Assembly (NCBI GenBank): GCA_037349105.1
Contig: JAYJMM010000025.1
Location: 620,001 to 684,000, forward strand
Source: Limnomonas spitsbergensis
Taxonomy: Eukaryota; Chlorophyta; Chlorophyceae; Chlamydomonadales
DNA length: 64,000 nucleotides
Reading direction: 5' to 3'
The stretch's first letter is position 1. Each line of letters starts with the position of its first letter. Shown one piece after another: positions 20,390 through 31,639 of this stretch. A program made the translations under genes and the position numbers. The notes under the pieces were generated by a model. The model saw only the letters and a list, made by a program, of their open reading frames with translations, ran no database searches and was not told where the DNA came from.

Positions 20390-22823
20390 ATGCTCAAAGC
20401 TCGGCCGCGTGGGCGCCCAACTGTTCAGAGGGGAGTAAATAAAGAAGGAACTAAAAAGAAGAGAGGGGGAAAGGAACAAAAGGAGAGCTTGAAAGAAAGA
20501 AAAGAAAAGAGAACGCCGATGCGGCGTGGATTTTGGGAAGTACAGGTTGACGAGACGCCCAAGCCCCGGTCTGTATACCCTTAAAGGGAGAAAGGGGCTA
20601 TGGCGGGTCAGTGAGAACAGGGGGAGATGCTGGACGGCAGTCGGGTGGACTGTTTTCAAGGTAACGGCGAAGTCGAAGAATGGAATAGGCAGATTGGACA
20701 GTGTGAACTGCTAGGTGTTTGAGCAGTGGGGGGACGTTGAAGGGTGTGATACCAAGGACTGGAAAGAGGTGCATGATATCTTTATAGAAAATGCCAGAGC
20801 AACCAATGATGATGAGGTGAACATAGGGGTAGAGGATGTCTGTAGCAGGGGGGGGTAACGGATATGTAAGAGGGTGGGGGGCAGGAGTGTGGAGAGGGTC
20901 TATAACAGGTGTAGTGAGGTTCCATCCTGCGGAGCGAAGCAATTGTACCAACTGTGCATGTTGTGTGGATTTGTGGGACAGGCAGAATTGTAGATTGGAG
21001 GTAAATCCGAGCTCAATAACATGGATGGTACAACGGTGTTGGAGGTCAAGAAGGAAGGCATGGTCGGCAAGCCGGGCGGGAGGATAACTGTGGAGATCGG
21101 CAATGGTAAGGCCTTCAATTAAGAGGAGATCTGGACGAAGGCGGCAGAGTGTGGCAGGGGGGACAGCGGGAAGCATCCATTGCGGGATACGGGTGTCATA
21201 GACGCCTGGTGGGAGGGATGTAGCGGGTGTGGCATCCATAATTGTGAACATTCCACTCTTTGTGCCTCTGTGGAGGGAACGTTGGATGAGGCAGAGGGCC
21301 TTGTTGTGTCGGGAGATATAAGAGGCCTGCATACGGGGATGCCTGCATCTTCCAAACATGTGTCCCTGTGTGTCAGAAGTAGCGTCAGGTGGGCCAGTAG
21401 GAGGTGGTGTACATATGGGGCAAAGGCCATCGGTAAACGAGCGCACTGTTGTTTTGTAGGGAATACGGAAGAGAAGTGCCCGTGTAGCTGTCCATAAGAG
21501 GTTGGCTCGCATACGGAGGATGCAGCGCTTCAGAGAAAAGTGGCAAGCAGAAGACTGCCACATGTGATTGTTATACAAGGGTAAAGAGTGGGCATTTTCT
21601 TCGATTATGCGGGTATATGTAGCACAGGATATGGTGGTATCACCGTCCGTAACGTGAGGGCAAGAAGAGTGAAGGTGTGCCTTGATAGAGGAGGTGAGGT
21701 CAGAAGTGAACCAAGGGGTGTCGTTTGTATCCGTTTGAGTATCGTCTTGGGGTAGGCAAGGCCAAGCTGGGAGGGAAGCCATGTACTGGTTGTTGATATG
21801 GGAAAGGTTAAATGTACATGTGCTGGGTGCGTCCAAGGCTCGTGATGCCCCAATGTCAGCAAGTTCATTGCCGATAATACCAATATGTGATTTCACCTTC
21901 TGGATGAGCGTTGGTAGGCCTATGTTGGCCCGTGAAAGGAGTAGGCGGCGGATGGCCAGGAGAAGCGGTGCATGCTTGTCCTCAAGGAGATCATGCGGGT
22001 AAAAGACAGCTTTCTGTATGAGGTACATGCTGCAGAGACTGTCAGTGAAGATAGTAAGGGAAGGGGCAATGGTCAAGGCGGGGCCAGAAGGTGTATGGGC
22101 ATGATCGAGGGCTGCATGAATGCCTCCAAGTTCAGCCCTGGTGATAGTGTTTGTTTCATATTTTCCAGTAGGGTTGACTGTATGGGTGGAGCCATCGACA
22201 GTGAAGTAAAAGGCAGCCCCTATCAAGTTATTGCCGGCGTCATCCTGTATACAAGCTCCGTCTGTGTAGTATGCCGGAAGCAACCGCCAAGCAAGTGGAT
22301 AGGTAGGGGGGTAGAGAGATCGGAGTTCATCGAAAAGGATAAGGGGGGAAGTGAGTGGGGCAAGTGGGAGAGGGGTAGGCGGGGTAGTGTGCGTGTGTAA
22401 GTGGGAGGCTACAGAGAATCCAGCGGGGTGTTGCCATTTGGCATGCGGACCGGGAAGTTGGGATTGGCGCCGGGTGGGTGGATGTGGACGGTGGGCAGGT
22501 GAGGTGCCAGGTGGGTGTCCATGTCCAGATAGTGTGTGCACATTTGAATCGACTGGAGCAGTGGGAGGTGGGTCAGGGTAGAAGCGAGCGAGGCCCTCTG
22601 TGTTACCAATGACAAGAAGTTGTAGTGGCCATTTGGGAGTGCCGTATGTTGGTTGGGTGGCTGTGTAGATGTGTGCCATGTGGTCCGGGGCTGAAAAGCG
22701 AAAGTTGGGGTCGGTATGAAGAGTCAGAACATGAACCATATTGGCATGGGAGGTCCAATTCATGAAAGATGAGTTCTTCCAAACTGGGGCCAGGATGTGT
22801 GTGTGCCAGCCAGCGATGCACAT
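20390..22823 (-). mobile_element. LINE remnant: RNase H domain and 3' end
   Basis: A 741-codon frame on the minus strand (22823-20598). Residues about 184-332 are an RNase H domain: D188 in YYTDGA, E231 in RAELGG, D261 in TDSLCS, and H313/D323 in KSHIGIIGNELAD, i.e. the complete DEDD set. Near residue 475 CPIC...GHMFGRCRHPRM looks like the C-terminal Cys/His motif of LINE pol proteins. Endonuclease and reverse transcriptase are absent, so the copy is 5'-truncated, although this ORF itself is intact. The pyrimidine-rich 3' region ends near 20390 in GGGCGCCCACGCGGCCGAGC, shared with 370-400. The RNase H call is firm; the LINE clade is not determined. Confidence 0.8.
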
Positions 22824-23999
22824 TATTTCACGCCTATGGTTCCGCGTATGAATCGATCACGTGTGTACCGGCATTGGCATTTCCAGCTCAATACCGCATG
22901 CATGCCTGTCAAATGCCTGTCATGAGTAACAGCTGAGTGGTCTGATGGCTCTGATCCCACATGACCGTGCACGGTGCGTTAGAAGGTCATTTCTGGATAG
23001 GATCATGTCGCAGCGTCACAGGTTCATAGTTGTCCGGGCCACTGGGGAGTGGGGACCAACTGGGCTGAGCAGGCATGATTGGAATTGTGATCCAACGTAC
23101 GTAATAATTCCAAATAATTTAGAAAACATGTCAATACCAGCAAGGTACCGGTACCACGATATGGATATGATATGGATATGATATGATATGATATGAATAT
23201 GAAATGATGTTTTGACCATACGGTATCATATTTTGCAGTCAAAAATGAATTTAGCCTAAAAACGGCAGAATTTACAAAGGACAAGCCCATGCATTCGGCA
23301 GGTGCACTACCCTTGACCCCATTCACATACATACTGACATGGCAGCATGCAGCAAGCGAGCAGTCCCACTGACCCCTACGGCCCAAGGGTCACCAAGCGT
23401 CTATGCATCCACATTTTCCATGGTATATGCTTTATGTGTCGCAAAATCTTGCAACAGCTAGGCCCATTCTGGCGTAGAACGGTTGGAATGGCAGAAGAGC
23501 CCTTTCCCCAACTCAATACCAATTCACCGTTCTCATGCCCATGCATGGATAAGTTGACACCATATCATATCATATTTTACTATATCACATCATATTGCCG
23601 ATACGTTATTATATGATGGCCCCAAAGACTATATCGTGCTACCTTGAATACCAGCATGGTAGGCAACTAGGCAAGCAAGCTGGCTAGTGACTAGACGCAC
23701 CAAAGCCAAACGTATGTTAAGAGGTTTTCTTCAGTCCTTTGTGGAAAGCACGAGCATCTGCGCGCAAAGAAAATATCCAAACCCTACAACACGAACAAAA
23801 TCTCGAACCATGCAACCATGCATGCACCCGCATGAGTCACAAACTAACCCTGGCCATGGAAATTCGAGAGTAAGTGAAAACCCATACAACATGCGAATGA
23901 ACGGAGGGACCCTCACGTTCTGAACGCCATCAGCAGGCTCCTCATACGCGGCACAAGTAAAACCAATACGTATGCCTCCCGACATGATATATCCCTGGT
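22824..23999. other. No gene; ATATG microsatellites in opposite orientation
   Basis: GATATGGATATGATATG at 23157-23205 and its inverted counterpart CATATCATATCATA at 23561-23590 bracket about 400 bp. This may be a small inverted-repeat element or chance simple sequence. No reading frame convinces me. Confidence 0.4.
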
Positions 24000-25292
24000 T
24001 CAGGAAGCTCCTGCTCCCGAAAAATGCATCCCTGGCCCATGCTGTTCCTGGCTAACTCCCAAACAAATGCATCCCTGGCCCATGCTCCTGCTGGCTAGCT
24101 CCCGACAGATGCATCCCTGGCCCATGCTGTTCTTGGCTAGCTCCCAACAAATGCATCCCTGGCCCATGCTCCTGCTGGCTAGCTCCCGACAGATGCATCC
24201 CTGGCCCATGCTCTTGCTGGCTAGCTCCCGACGGATGCATCCCTGGCCCATGCTGTTCCTGGCTAGCTCCCAACAAATGCATCCCTGGCCCATGCTCCTG
24301 CTGGCTAGCTCCCAACAGAAGCATCCCTGGCCCATGCTCCTGAGTGCTGGCTAGCTCCCGACAGATGCATCCCTGGCCTATGCTCCTGCTGGCTAGCTCC
24401 CAACAAATGCATCCCTGGCCCATGCTGCTGCTGGCTAGCTCCCAACAAATGCATCCCTGGCCCATGCCCCTGCTGGCTAGCTCCCGACAGATGCATCCCT
24501 GGCCTATGCTCCTGCTGGATAGCTCCTGACAGATGCATCCCTGGCCCATGCTCCTGCTGGCTAGCTCCCGACAGATGCATCCTTGGCCCATGCTGCTGCT
24601 GAGTGGCTAGCTCCCGACAGATGCATCCCTGGCCCATGCTCCTGTCGGCTAGCTCCCGACAAATGCATCCCTGGCCCATGCTCCTGCTGGCTAGCTCCCG
24701 ACAGATGCATCCTAGGCCTATGCCCCTGCTGGCTAGCTCCCGACAGATGCATCCCAGACCTTTGCTGATGCTGCCTAGCTCCCGACAGATGCATCCCTCG
24801 CACATGCTGCTGCTGAGTGGCTAGCTCCCGACAGAGGCATGCTAGGCCCGTGCTGCTGCTGGCTTACTCCCAACAAATGCATACGTGGCCCGTGCTGCTG
24901 CTGGCTAGCTCCCAACAAATTCATCCCTGGCCCATGCAGATGCTTCCTAGCTCCTATCAGATGTGACCCTGAACCATGAAGCTGCATGCTAGCTCCCAAA
25001 AGATGCATCCCTGGCCTACGCAGCTGCTGGCTAGCTCCCGATAGATACACACCTGGCCTACGCAGCTGCTGGTTAGCTCCCGACAGATGCATCCCTGGTC
25101 CATGCTGCTACTGGCTAGCCTCGACAGATGCACACCTGACCCCAGTAGCTGCTGCTGGCTACCTCCCGACAGGTGCACCCCTGGTCCATGCTGCTGCTGG
25201 CTAGCTGCTGGCAAATGTACACATGGGCCAAGCAGCTGCTTCATAGCTCCAATGAGATGCCCATCTGACCCAGGCAGCTGCAGCCTAGCTCA
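24000..25292. repeat. 42-bp minisatellite, about 30 copies
   Basis: The unit is GCTCCTGCTGGCTAGCTCCC + GACAGATGCATCCCTGGCCCAT, 42 bp or 14 codons. It is therefore open in several frames on both strands, and none of those frames is a gene. Copies decay strongly after 24830. Confidence 0.95.
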
Positions 25293-25882
25293 AGTGTGAT
25301 GCTCTGCTGGACTGTAAAAACTTCACAAAACTTCACAGCTCCCGATACTTCATTTGTGAGTCATATGTTTCAATAATGGCAAGGTGCCGTATATATTTCG
25401 GATATATGTTGCAAACGCGCCAAATTGTATCTCCTAAGAGCGAGCCATGCAGACCCTCCTTGGCAGCTTCTTTAATTATCCATCCACATGCTTTCAAAAC
25501 TACCGCGGTGCCTGATGTGCACACATGCATCGCTCCGCACCCTGTGTTGTGCCCTTATCAGGCCCTTCCTGTTAACATGTCTCCCATACGGACCGTGCAC
25601 ATCCTGGCTGCGGCTATCTTGCCACACTTCACATTGCCGTAACTCTTCCACCACTACAACCTACACCAGCCAGCTATCACGTTTGGGGTTCATTGTCGCC
25701 TGGCCACTGGTCAGTGGTTTTGTGTCGGTTTCTACCACACACAGGTTTTGGCCCCGGTCTTTTTAATCGCTACCATTATTTATTTGTTGGTATTTATGAC
25801 GGTCCTACGCATACATTTTAAGGCTACATTGTAAATCCCTCGATGTCATTGCGTGAACAATTTGTAAATGAAAGGAACTTTC
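25293..25882. other. Family A 3' tail, then no gene seen
   Basis: 25293-25340 is the family A end (GATGCTCTGCTGGACTGTAA and AACTTCACAAAACTTCACAG). The remaining 540 bases up to the M2 stop show nothing I can name and would include the M2 3' UTR. Confidence 0.5.
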
Positions 25883-28800
25883 TCAAAGTTCGTCCTTGTC
25901 GCTCGGATCCGCATACTCGTCCTCCTCTTCCTCCTCCTCAATGTCATCTGGGTCCATGTACTCATCGTCCCCGTCATCCTCCTCTTGCAGTGCCTTGGGA
26001 ACCCTAGGGTCATCCCATTGAGCTGCCTTGGTCTTGTCATTGACGTAGTACTGCACGAGTGTCAACATGTGATGTGAAGTTTCTACAGTCCATCTGAGCA
26101 TCACATTTGATGCATGGGACATGTGCCCGTAAACGGGTACATGCCCTTGAAACACGATCACACATTCATAGGAGTACAAGGGCAGTGGGAAGTGGAGTTT
26201 AGGCACCTTGGGGGCATCGACCCCACTGAGCTGGCTGCCTTGGTCTGATCACCAACATATTTCTAAATAAAAAGTCAGAGATCAGGGGGGTGAGCGATGC
26301 AGCCAAGGTAGATAATACACCACCGGAACCAACCTACGATTTTTACGGTTGAGGGTGAAAGTTGTACGCTTGTTCTCATTTCGCATTGTCTTGCTATCAT
26401 CGGTTTCGTAGATCCTCCAATTGATATTTGGGGCACACAGTATAATTCAGCAACCTCCACTAGCTACCAGTCACGCTCCAACTCGCCGTTCCAATTCGCA
26501 TACCACCACCGGGCAATATCCTCGGTTTAGGATTCAGTGTTGACCCCCTAGATGTAAATAAACAATACGCCATGATGCGTGGATAAATAAGGCCACCTCT
26601 TCGGCTAAATTACTCGGTTTGCTGACCCAGCACCTAAGCAACGGCACTCACCGTCTTGCCATCATCCTCTGTGATCCACCACCGGGCACCTTCATCCTTA
26701 ACCCTCAACCCTAAAACCTCACCGTCTTGCCATCATCATCTTGGTAGATCCACCACCGGGCACCATCGTCGGTTTTAAACTCTTCCGCCTCCCACTCCTC
26801 AGCAGCAGGCGAGGCCTCCTCTTCAGCCGCGGGATCATCACGTGGGTCATTCCATTGTGAAACATTGGTCTCTGGAGCAGTTCACACATTCACACAATGC
26901 ATTAAATAAAGGGGAAACTGAGGATGCATTTTAGGCTCATTGGGGTTAGTTGCCAATCCCACAACTGCAGACCATGGTATACCGTGTATTTGATTTGCTT
27001 TCCCTCGGATATGAAAACAACGTTTTCTTTTAATGCTGCCCTCAGGGCAAATTATCGACCAAACTCTTAATTTCGGACTGAAACTAAACTGGCGTTGACA
27101 ACCGATAATTAGTTACTAAATGCATGGATCCCCAGACAATGTTAATAATGAGCCAGGGATGACAAGGCAAATATACAGTACACCCTGCTGTACGTTTCCA
27201 CTCTCCCGCATGTAACTAGTTGACAATCAAGGGCTTCCTCCCCACTGGTTGTTCATAGATTCAATGCTTCTTCAGCAGGTTCACCTACGGAAACCTTGTT
27301 ACGCTTCTCCTTCCTCTAGGTGGTTGGGACACCCTTGGCTGAGATCCAACACGACACCCTTACTACTGCTCAGCCTGCTGTAACCCATTTTGAACGTCCT
27401 GCTGTAAATTGTGTTGTACAACCTGCTGTCATAAACTACGGAGTACGACCTGCTGGTTTTTTGCTGTACGACACCCTGAGAACCGGTTTCAGTCCGTGTT
27501 GTATTAATTATTTTCGGTATGTTTGATTTACCTGCGCAGATGATTTGCTAAAATTTGAAATCCAGGGTGCGCGAACTGTAACCGGTCCTACAGTACAGTC
27601 CCCCTTTTAACTGTGCTACCTCACAAGGGCCTGTTTTACCTTGCCCATGCCTACAATCCATAGCAGCATCCCCACTGCTGAACCTGATGGCTGATGCACA
27701 CCCTGATGTTCACCCAACTATACATCATGACGTTGAACCTGCACTGTCACGCAGCTTTACCTGCGTCAACACGTCTCCACGTTCCAAGCCACAACCCATC
27801 ATCACACCTCGACTACTGCACAACTAATGAACACACCACTGCACAACATGCTGTACAATCAATAGAATGCCCGATACCAAGCTGGTGCACAATCCCACAT
27901 CTTACTGCTGTTACCTGCATTCACAAAGAATGGCTGTTTGTCCGCATCCCTGGCTACGATCCACTTCTCGCCTGCCTCAGTCAGGATGTGAACGAGACCC
28001 TGAACATGAGATGCCAGTGAGGACAGTGAACATGACAGGACCGTAACAGCGCGGATGTGGCTTTGGCCCAGGCTGCACTATTTCCTAAACCCTCACGCCC
28101 CTGCGGGACGTATTTTTCTTTATTTCTTTCTGTCAGGGCAGTGGAAATGTCAGGGTGTCAAAGGGGGAGTAGAAAAGGGTGTAAAACAAGTCCAATGATG
28201 GAACAGTGAAGGAGACCCTGAACAAGTGGTGCCAGGGCAGTGAAAATGTCAGGATGTCAAAGGGGGATTAGAAAGAAAGAAAGCTACGCCCTATTAGGGT
28301 GTGGAAGTTAGGGAAACAGCGCAGCTTGGGGCTGCAGCCACATCCTCTCCGTTACCAACTTGAAAGGGTGTAATGCAAGTCTGATGGCGGAACTGTGAAG
28401 GGTGATCTTAGCAGGTCTAAAAGGAGCTGACAGACTCTCAGCGCTCCAATGAGGAGCTGGTAAGGGTGCCAGTACTTTTTTACAACAGCTACACATCCAC
28501 CTGACTTACTTTCCTCAAAGGAGGCCATGAAATGGCAGTATGAACTGTATGTAGGGATTTGAGAACATGAGTTGTAGCTGCAGCGGAGTACAGCCACTGT
28601 CAGGTGAATCATGCATGGACACAATATGTTTACAATAGCTACACATCCTCCTTCCTCGAAGAAGGACCAGGAAATGGTGGTATGAACGGTATGTAGGGCT
28701 TCTATTTGAGAACAAGAGTTGTAGCTACAGCCGCTGCCAGGTGAATCATGGACATGGTATTCACGTCGCCTCCCACCTCAAAAGCCCCATCCGTCTTGCA

Positions 28801-30890
28801 TTTATCTATCCATGGACAACAAGACGCTCTGATTATCCGGGGAAGGAAACTAAGGAAAGGACTACGAGGTTGCCAGAAGGTCATGAAGATAGTTATTCTC
28901 TGCACATCTCGAAGCAACTTACAACTCGAGCTCCCCCCGCGTCATCACGCCTCCCACGTGGTGTAGCTTTCTTTCTTGTGAGGATTCTCTGCATCCCTTG
29001 ACACATCTACTAAAGCCAAGTATTCTCTGCATCTCTCGAAGCAACTTACCACCCCGGCTCCCCCCAAGTCATCATGTCTGGGGACACAGACGCTCAGTGG
29101 TACCTCTTATCCCTGCTAAGTGCCTCATCGACAGGCTAAGGCAGACATCACCCAGAGATTTTAACTGTCGATAAAGTGTCCCATTCAGGAAGTGTTCCAT
29201 GGCTGATTATCCATCGAAATTATGAGAACCATGCCCCCTGTGCAATGCCACACTTCACCTAATCACCTGTAGAGCCTCTCACATCTTTGAGTCCATCTTG
29301 ACACCCTCCACTGTATAGTAGCCTACCCAGGGCTACGGTTGCAAAGTTGCTTCCTTAATCCCGACTCCCTATGAAGATATCATGATTCACATATTCCGCC
29401 TGGTAAACCCTCTCACTTCTGAGTCCACCTTGACGCCTTCTACGTAAGGGGGCAAGGCCTCTGCATGCAACACACAGAAATAGGTCAGTAACCGACTAAC
29501 CGCGACATGGTGGCTGACAAACTGCCTGATGGCCACACTCGGGCTGTAGTGCACATTTGGTACATGTCTGGGTTCAGCGGTTGCCTGCCATCTGAGTGAA
29601 TGCAACTCCTTTGTTGTAATTGAATCGGTTTAGTAATGATGTGAGATACAGCTGGCACAAACTTGTTGGATGCCCACCCTTCTCGCAGCCATGTCTGATG
29701 GCAAGTGCAAGCTTTTCACCCTGGCATATCGATTTCGTGAAAATAAATGGGGCGGTATCAATGCAGCCGGGTTCCTATGAGATATCCCAGGGTAACGGTG
29801 CTGATGCGGCCTCAGCCCATGCTGCACTGTTCCCATGACCTTCACGCCGCCAGGTGCGGCGTAGTTTTCTTTCTATCTTCCCTGGCATCTGGTTTTGACA
29901 GAGATATCCATACCGCCATGGGGCACTTCTTAATTAACTGTGATCACGCTATACCGTTATCGAATTAAAGCTTAGCATTCAGCTGTTGGGGCTAGGTGCA
30001 GCACGTTGTGTTGTTTGGGCCACCGGCTAAAGCACACTGGGCCAGGAGAGGTTTGGCGACAACAGCCCAGTGGAGTGGGGGCGCCGAGCAGCAGCCACCG
30101 AAAAGTAGTCTGGTGTGCACTAAATAAACACTGCTGTCATCTGGCCATGCATGATGTTGCATCTGTCAAATGCAGGCATGCAGATTTGTGCATGCAATGG
30201 GTGCATGCAGATCTGTGCATGCTATGGTGTGCATGCAGATCTGGGCATGCATATCAGAGATGCCTCTGATGCGCCTCTATTGACGACACCCAGCTCAGAA
30301 TTCCCCTTGCAGGAGAAGCAGTTTGTCCACACCAGCCCACACCAGCCGGGGTGCCAAGCCCACACCAGCCGGGGTGCCAAGGTGCTCCTGACTGCATTCC
30401 TATGCACGGCAAATGACAGAATAATCGACAATGACGATCTACCGTACTCTACATGTGCCGGGTCCAGAGGGCAGATCGCTGTTGTTGCAGGCACGATTGA
30501 TGCGATCTCACTGTCCAAGCAATCCAAGGGATCTGACATGACCGAGGATTATCGTACGCCCTATTTATACCACATAAGAGACGTGATTGATGCGATCTCA
30601 CCTGCCCGAGGGTCTTCGTACGCTAGCGCAAACGACTTCGTGTTCATGAAGAAGGGTGCATCTCGCTCCTTATCCTCCAACACTGCCCACTTGGTACCGT
30701 CCGCAGTCCAGATGTGGCCAAAGCCCATGCCATCCAGTTCGACATTCTCGATTCCCAGAAACGTATCAAGCTTCTTGACCCCTCCGTTGGATTCAGCGGA
30801 TGCATCACTTGCTGAACAAATGTTGCTACAAAGAAAGCAGATCACGGACACTGTCATAAACAGTGCGACAGCTGTCACCCGCTTCTCCAT
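25883..30890 (-). CDS. Gene M2: secretory WW-domain protein with acidic tail and C-terminal KDEL
   Basis: Minus-strand exons 30602-30890, 26723-26871 and 25883-26050 (289+149+168 = 606 nt, 201 aa) join in phases 1 and 0 with GT/AG borders. Residues 5-22 (VTAVALFMTVSVICFLCS) form a signal peptide. Residues 68-94 are WW-like, with W68 and the second Trp replaced by Tyr91, then EDPR. Residues 136-161 are a complete WW domain split by intron 2: W136, W137, Y147-Y148, N150, W158, P161. Residues 167-197 are very acidic, and the protein ends SDKDEL. Known: KDEL retrieves soluble proteins to the ER. Inferred: a soluble ER-lumenal protein. Residues 97-107 (ETNVSQWNDPR) look like the second half of another WW domain, so an exon may be missing from the 3.7-kb intron 1. 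No ortholog recognised. Confidence 0.7.
26051..26722 (-). repeat. M2 intron 2: decayed copies of both flanking WW half-exons plus a family A tail
   Basis: Copies of the exon 2 end (GCCCGGTGGTGGAT...GATGATGGCAAGACG|GTGAG) lie at about 26643-26690 and, more decayed, at 26480-26530 (GCCCGGTGGTGGTATGCG). A frameshifted copy of the exon 3 start (TATGTTGGTGATCAGACCAA) is at 26215-26275. 26078-26150 is an inverted family A 3' end. Confidence 0.75.
27228..27322 (-). pseudogene. 18S rRNA 3' end / ITS1 junction fragment
   Basis: On the minus strand it contains GTAACAAGGTTTCCGTAGGT followed by GAACCTGC, the highly conserved 3' end of 18S rRNA. Then comes a slightly altered GGATCATTG equivalent and CATTGAATCTATGAACAACC, typical of the first ITS1 bases in chlorophycean algae. 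Only about 50 bases of 18S and about 40 of ITS1 are present, with at least one deletion (CGTAAC preceded by AAG instead of AAGT), so it is a dead rDNA fragment inside M2 intron 1. Confidence 0.75.
27323..30601. other. M2 intron 1: dispersed repeats, no gene
   Basis: Family B pieces lie at 28035-28135 (inverted), 28268-28360 (direct) and 29800-29880 (inverted). A direct repeat GTCAGG(G/A)TGTCAAAGGGGGA occurs at about 28149 and 28247. A roughly 130-bp duplication at about 28488-28620 and 28630-28750 shares GAACTGTATGTAGGG and GAGTTGTAGCT. A further duplication lies around 28897 and 29018 (CTCGAAGCAACTTAC). GTGATTGATGCGATCTCAC next to the exon 1 donor is repeated at about 30497. I see no additional confident exon. 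Confidence 0.5.
30160..30252. repeat. GCATGCAGATCT palindromic repeat, three copies
   Basis: GCATGCAGATCTGTGCATGC-like units at about 30177, 30205 and 30232. Each is itself a near palindrome. They fall in M2 intron 1. Confidence 0.7.
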
Positions 30891-31079
30891 ATTTGGTCTG
30901 GTACCGATCCAAAAATAAGTATGGTAGTGATGTGTGTACTGTGGGCAATTGGATTGTTGACGCGCTGATGCTACACCGCTGCAGGTACCCGGCCGATGCT
31001 CAATATGTGCGCGTGCGGGCCAAACAAAGGGTTTCATGGTTTCACAGGCCAGGATCCACGTCTCAGATCTAATTTATTT

Positions 31080-31540
31080 TTAGTGTTCTGGATCTTTCTG
31101 GCCAGTGCCAGATTCCTCAGGCCGCGCTTCGGCCATCGCTTCGGCCCTGCCTTTATTCCTTAGTTCATCGGGGGCTGATTGCGATGATTCGATCAACCCA
31201 CCTTTCATCATCCCAAGCAGGGATCTGCCAGCAGACAGCCTTCATTCGAAGCAGAATGCTGCTACATCACATATCTCCTCCCGCATTCCCTTCTGCATCG
31301 CCTCCTCGATCATTTAAGGCACCGTCGTCGACAGCACACCAGATGGTGCCGACGAGTAAATTGGCGATGGGTGTTTTCAGCGGCCGGGGCCAGAGGCTCC
31401 ATGTGCCAATATCTGCAGCCAGCAGCAGCAGCACTACTAATGGAGGAGGAAATGCTGGGCAGCCAAAAGCAGCTGCAGGTGTGACATCGTTTTTCGGTTT
31501 CACATAAAGTGTGACCTGATCTCTCCCCTGCTGCATGCAA
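31080..31540 (-). pseudogene. Possible minus-strand exon(s) related to M2, doubtful
   Basis: Two open pieces. At 31270-31500 a frame contains LVVLLLLAADIGTW and GTIWCAVDDGA; the latter resembles GHIWTADGT in M2 exon 1 at both protein and DNA level. At 31080-31210 a frame ends AEARPEESGTGQKDPEH and TAA. No continuous gene can be assembled. It may be a decayed M2 paralog or the 3' exon of a gene upstream of M2. Confidence 0.25.
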
Positions 31541-31639
31541 GGTTGACCTATTCATTGGCTGCGCTGCAGACTCCAAAGAGCACAAGACGCCAATCCAGCA
31601 GAAAGTCCTAAATGGCATCCTGGGAATTTCCAATGTTCC

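Noticed and set aside
20030..20659. 209-codon minus-strand frame
   Set aside because: Covers the pyrimidine-rich LINE 3' region and the M1 5' flank; composition is not protein-like and it overlaps the end of the RNase H frame.
24000..25244. Many overlapping frames in both directions
   Set aside because: All come from the 42-bp minisatellite.
30151..30918. 255-codon plus-strand frame
   Set aside because: It lies opposite M2 exon 1. The minus strand has the signal peptide, WW-like sequence and a phase-consistent donor.
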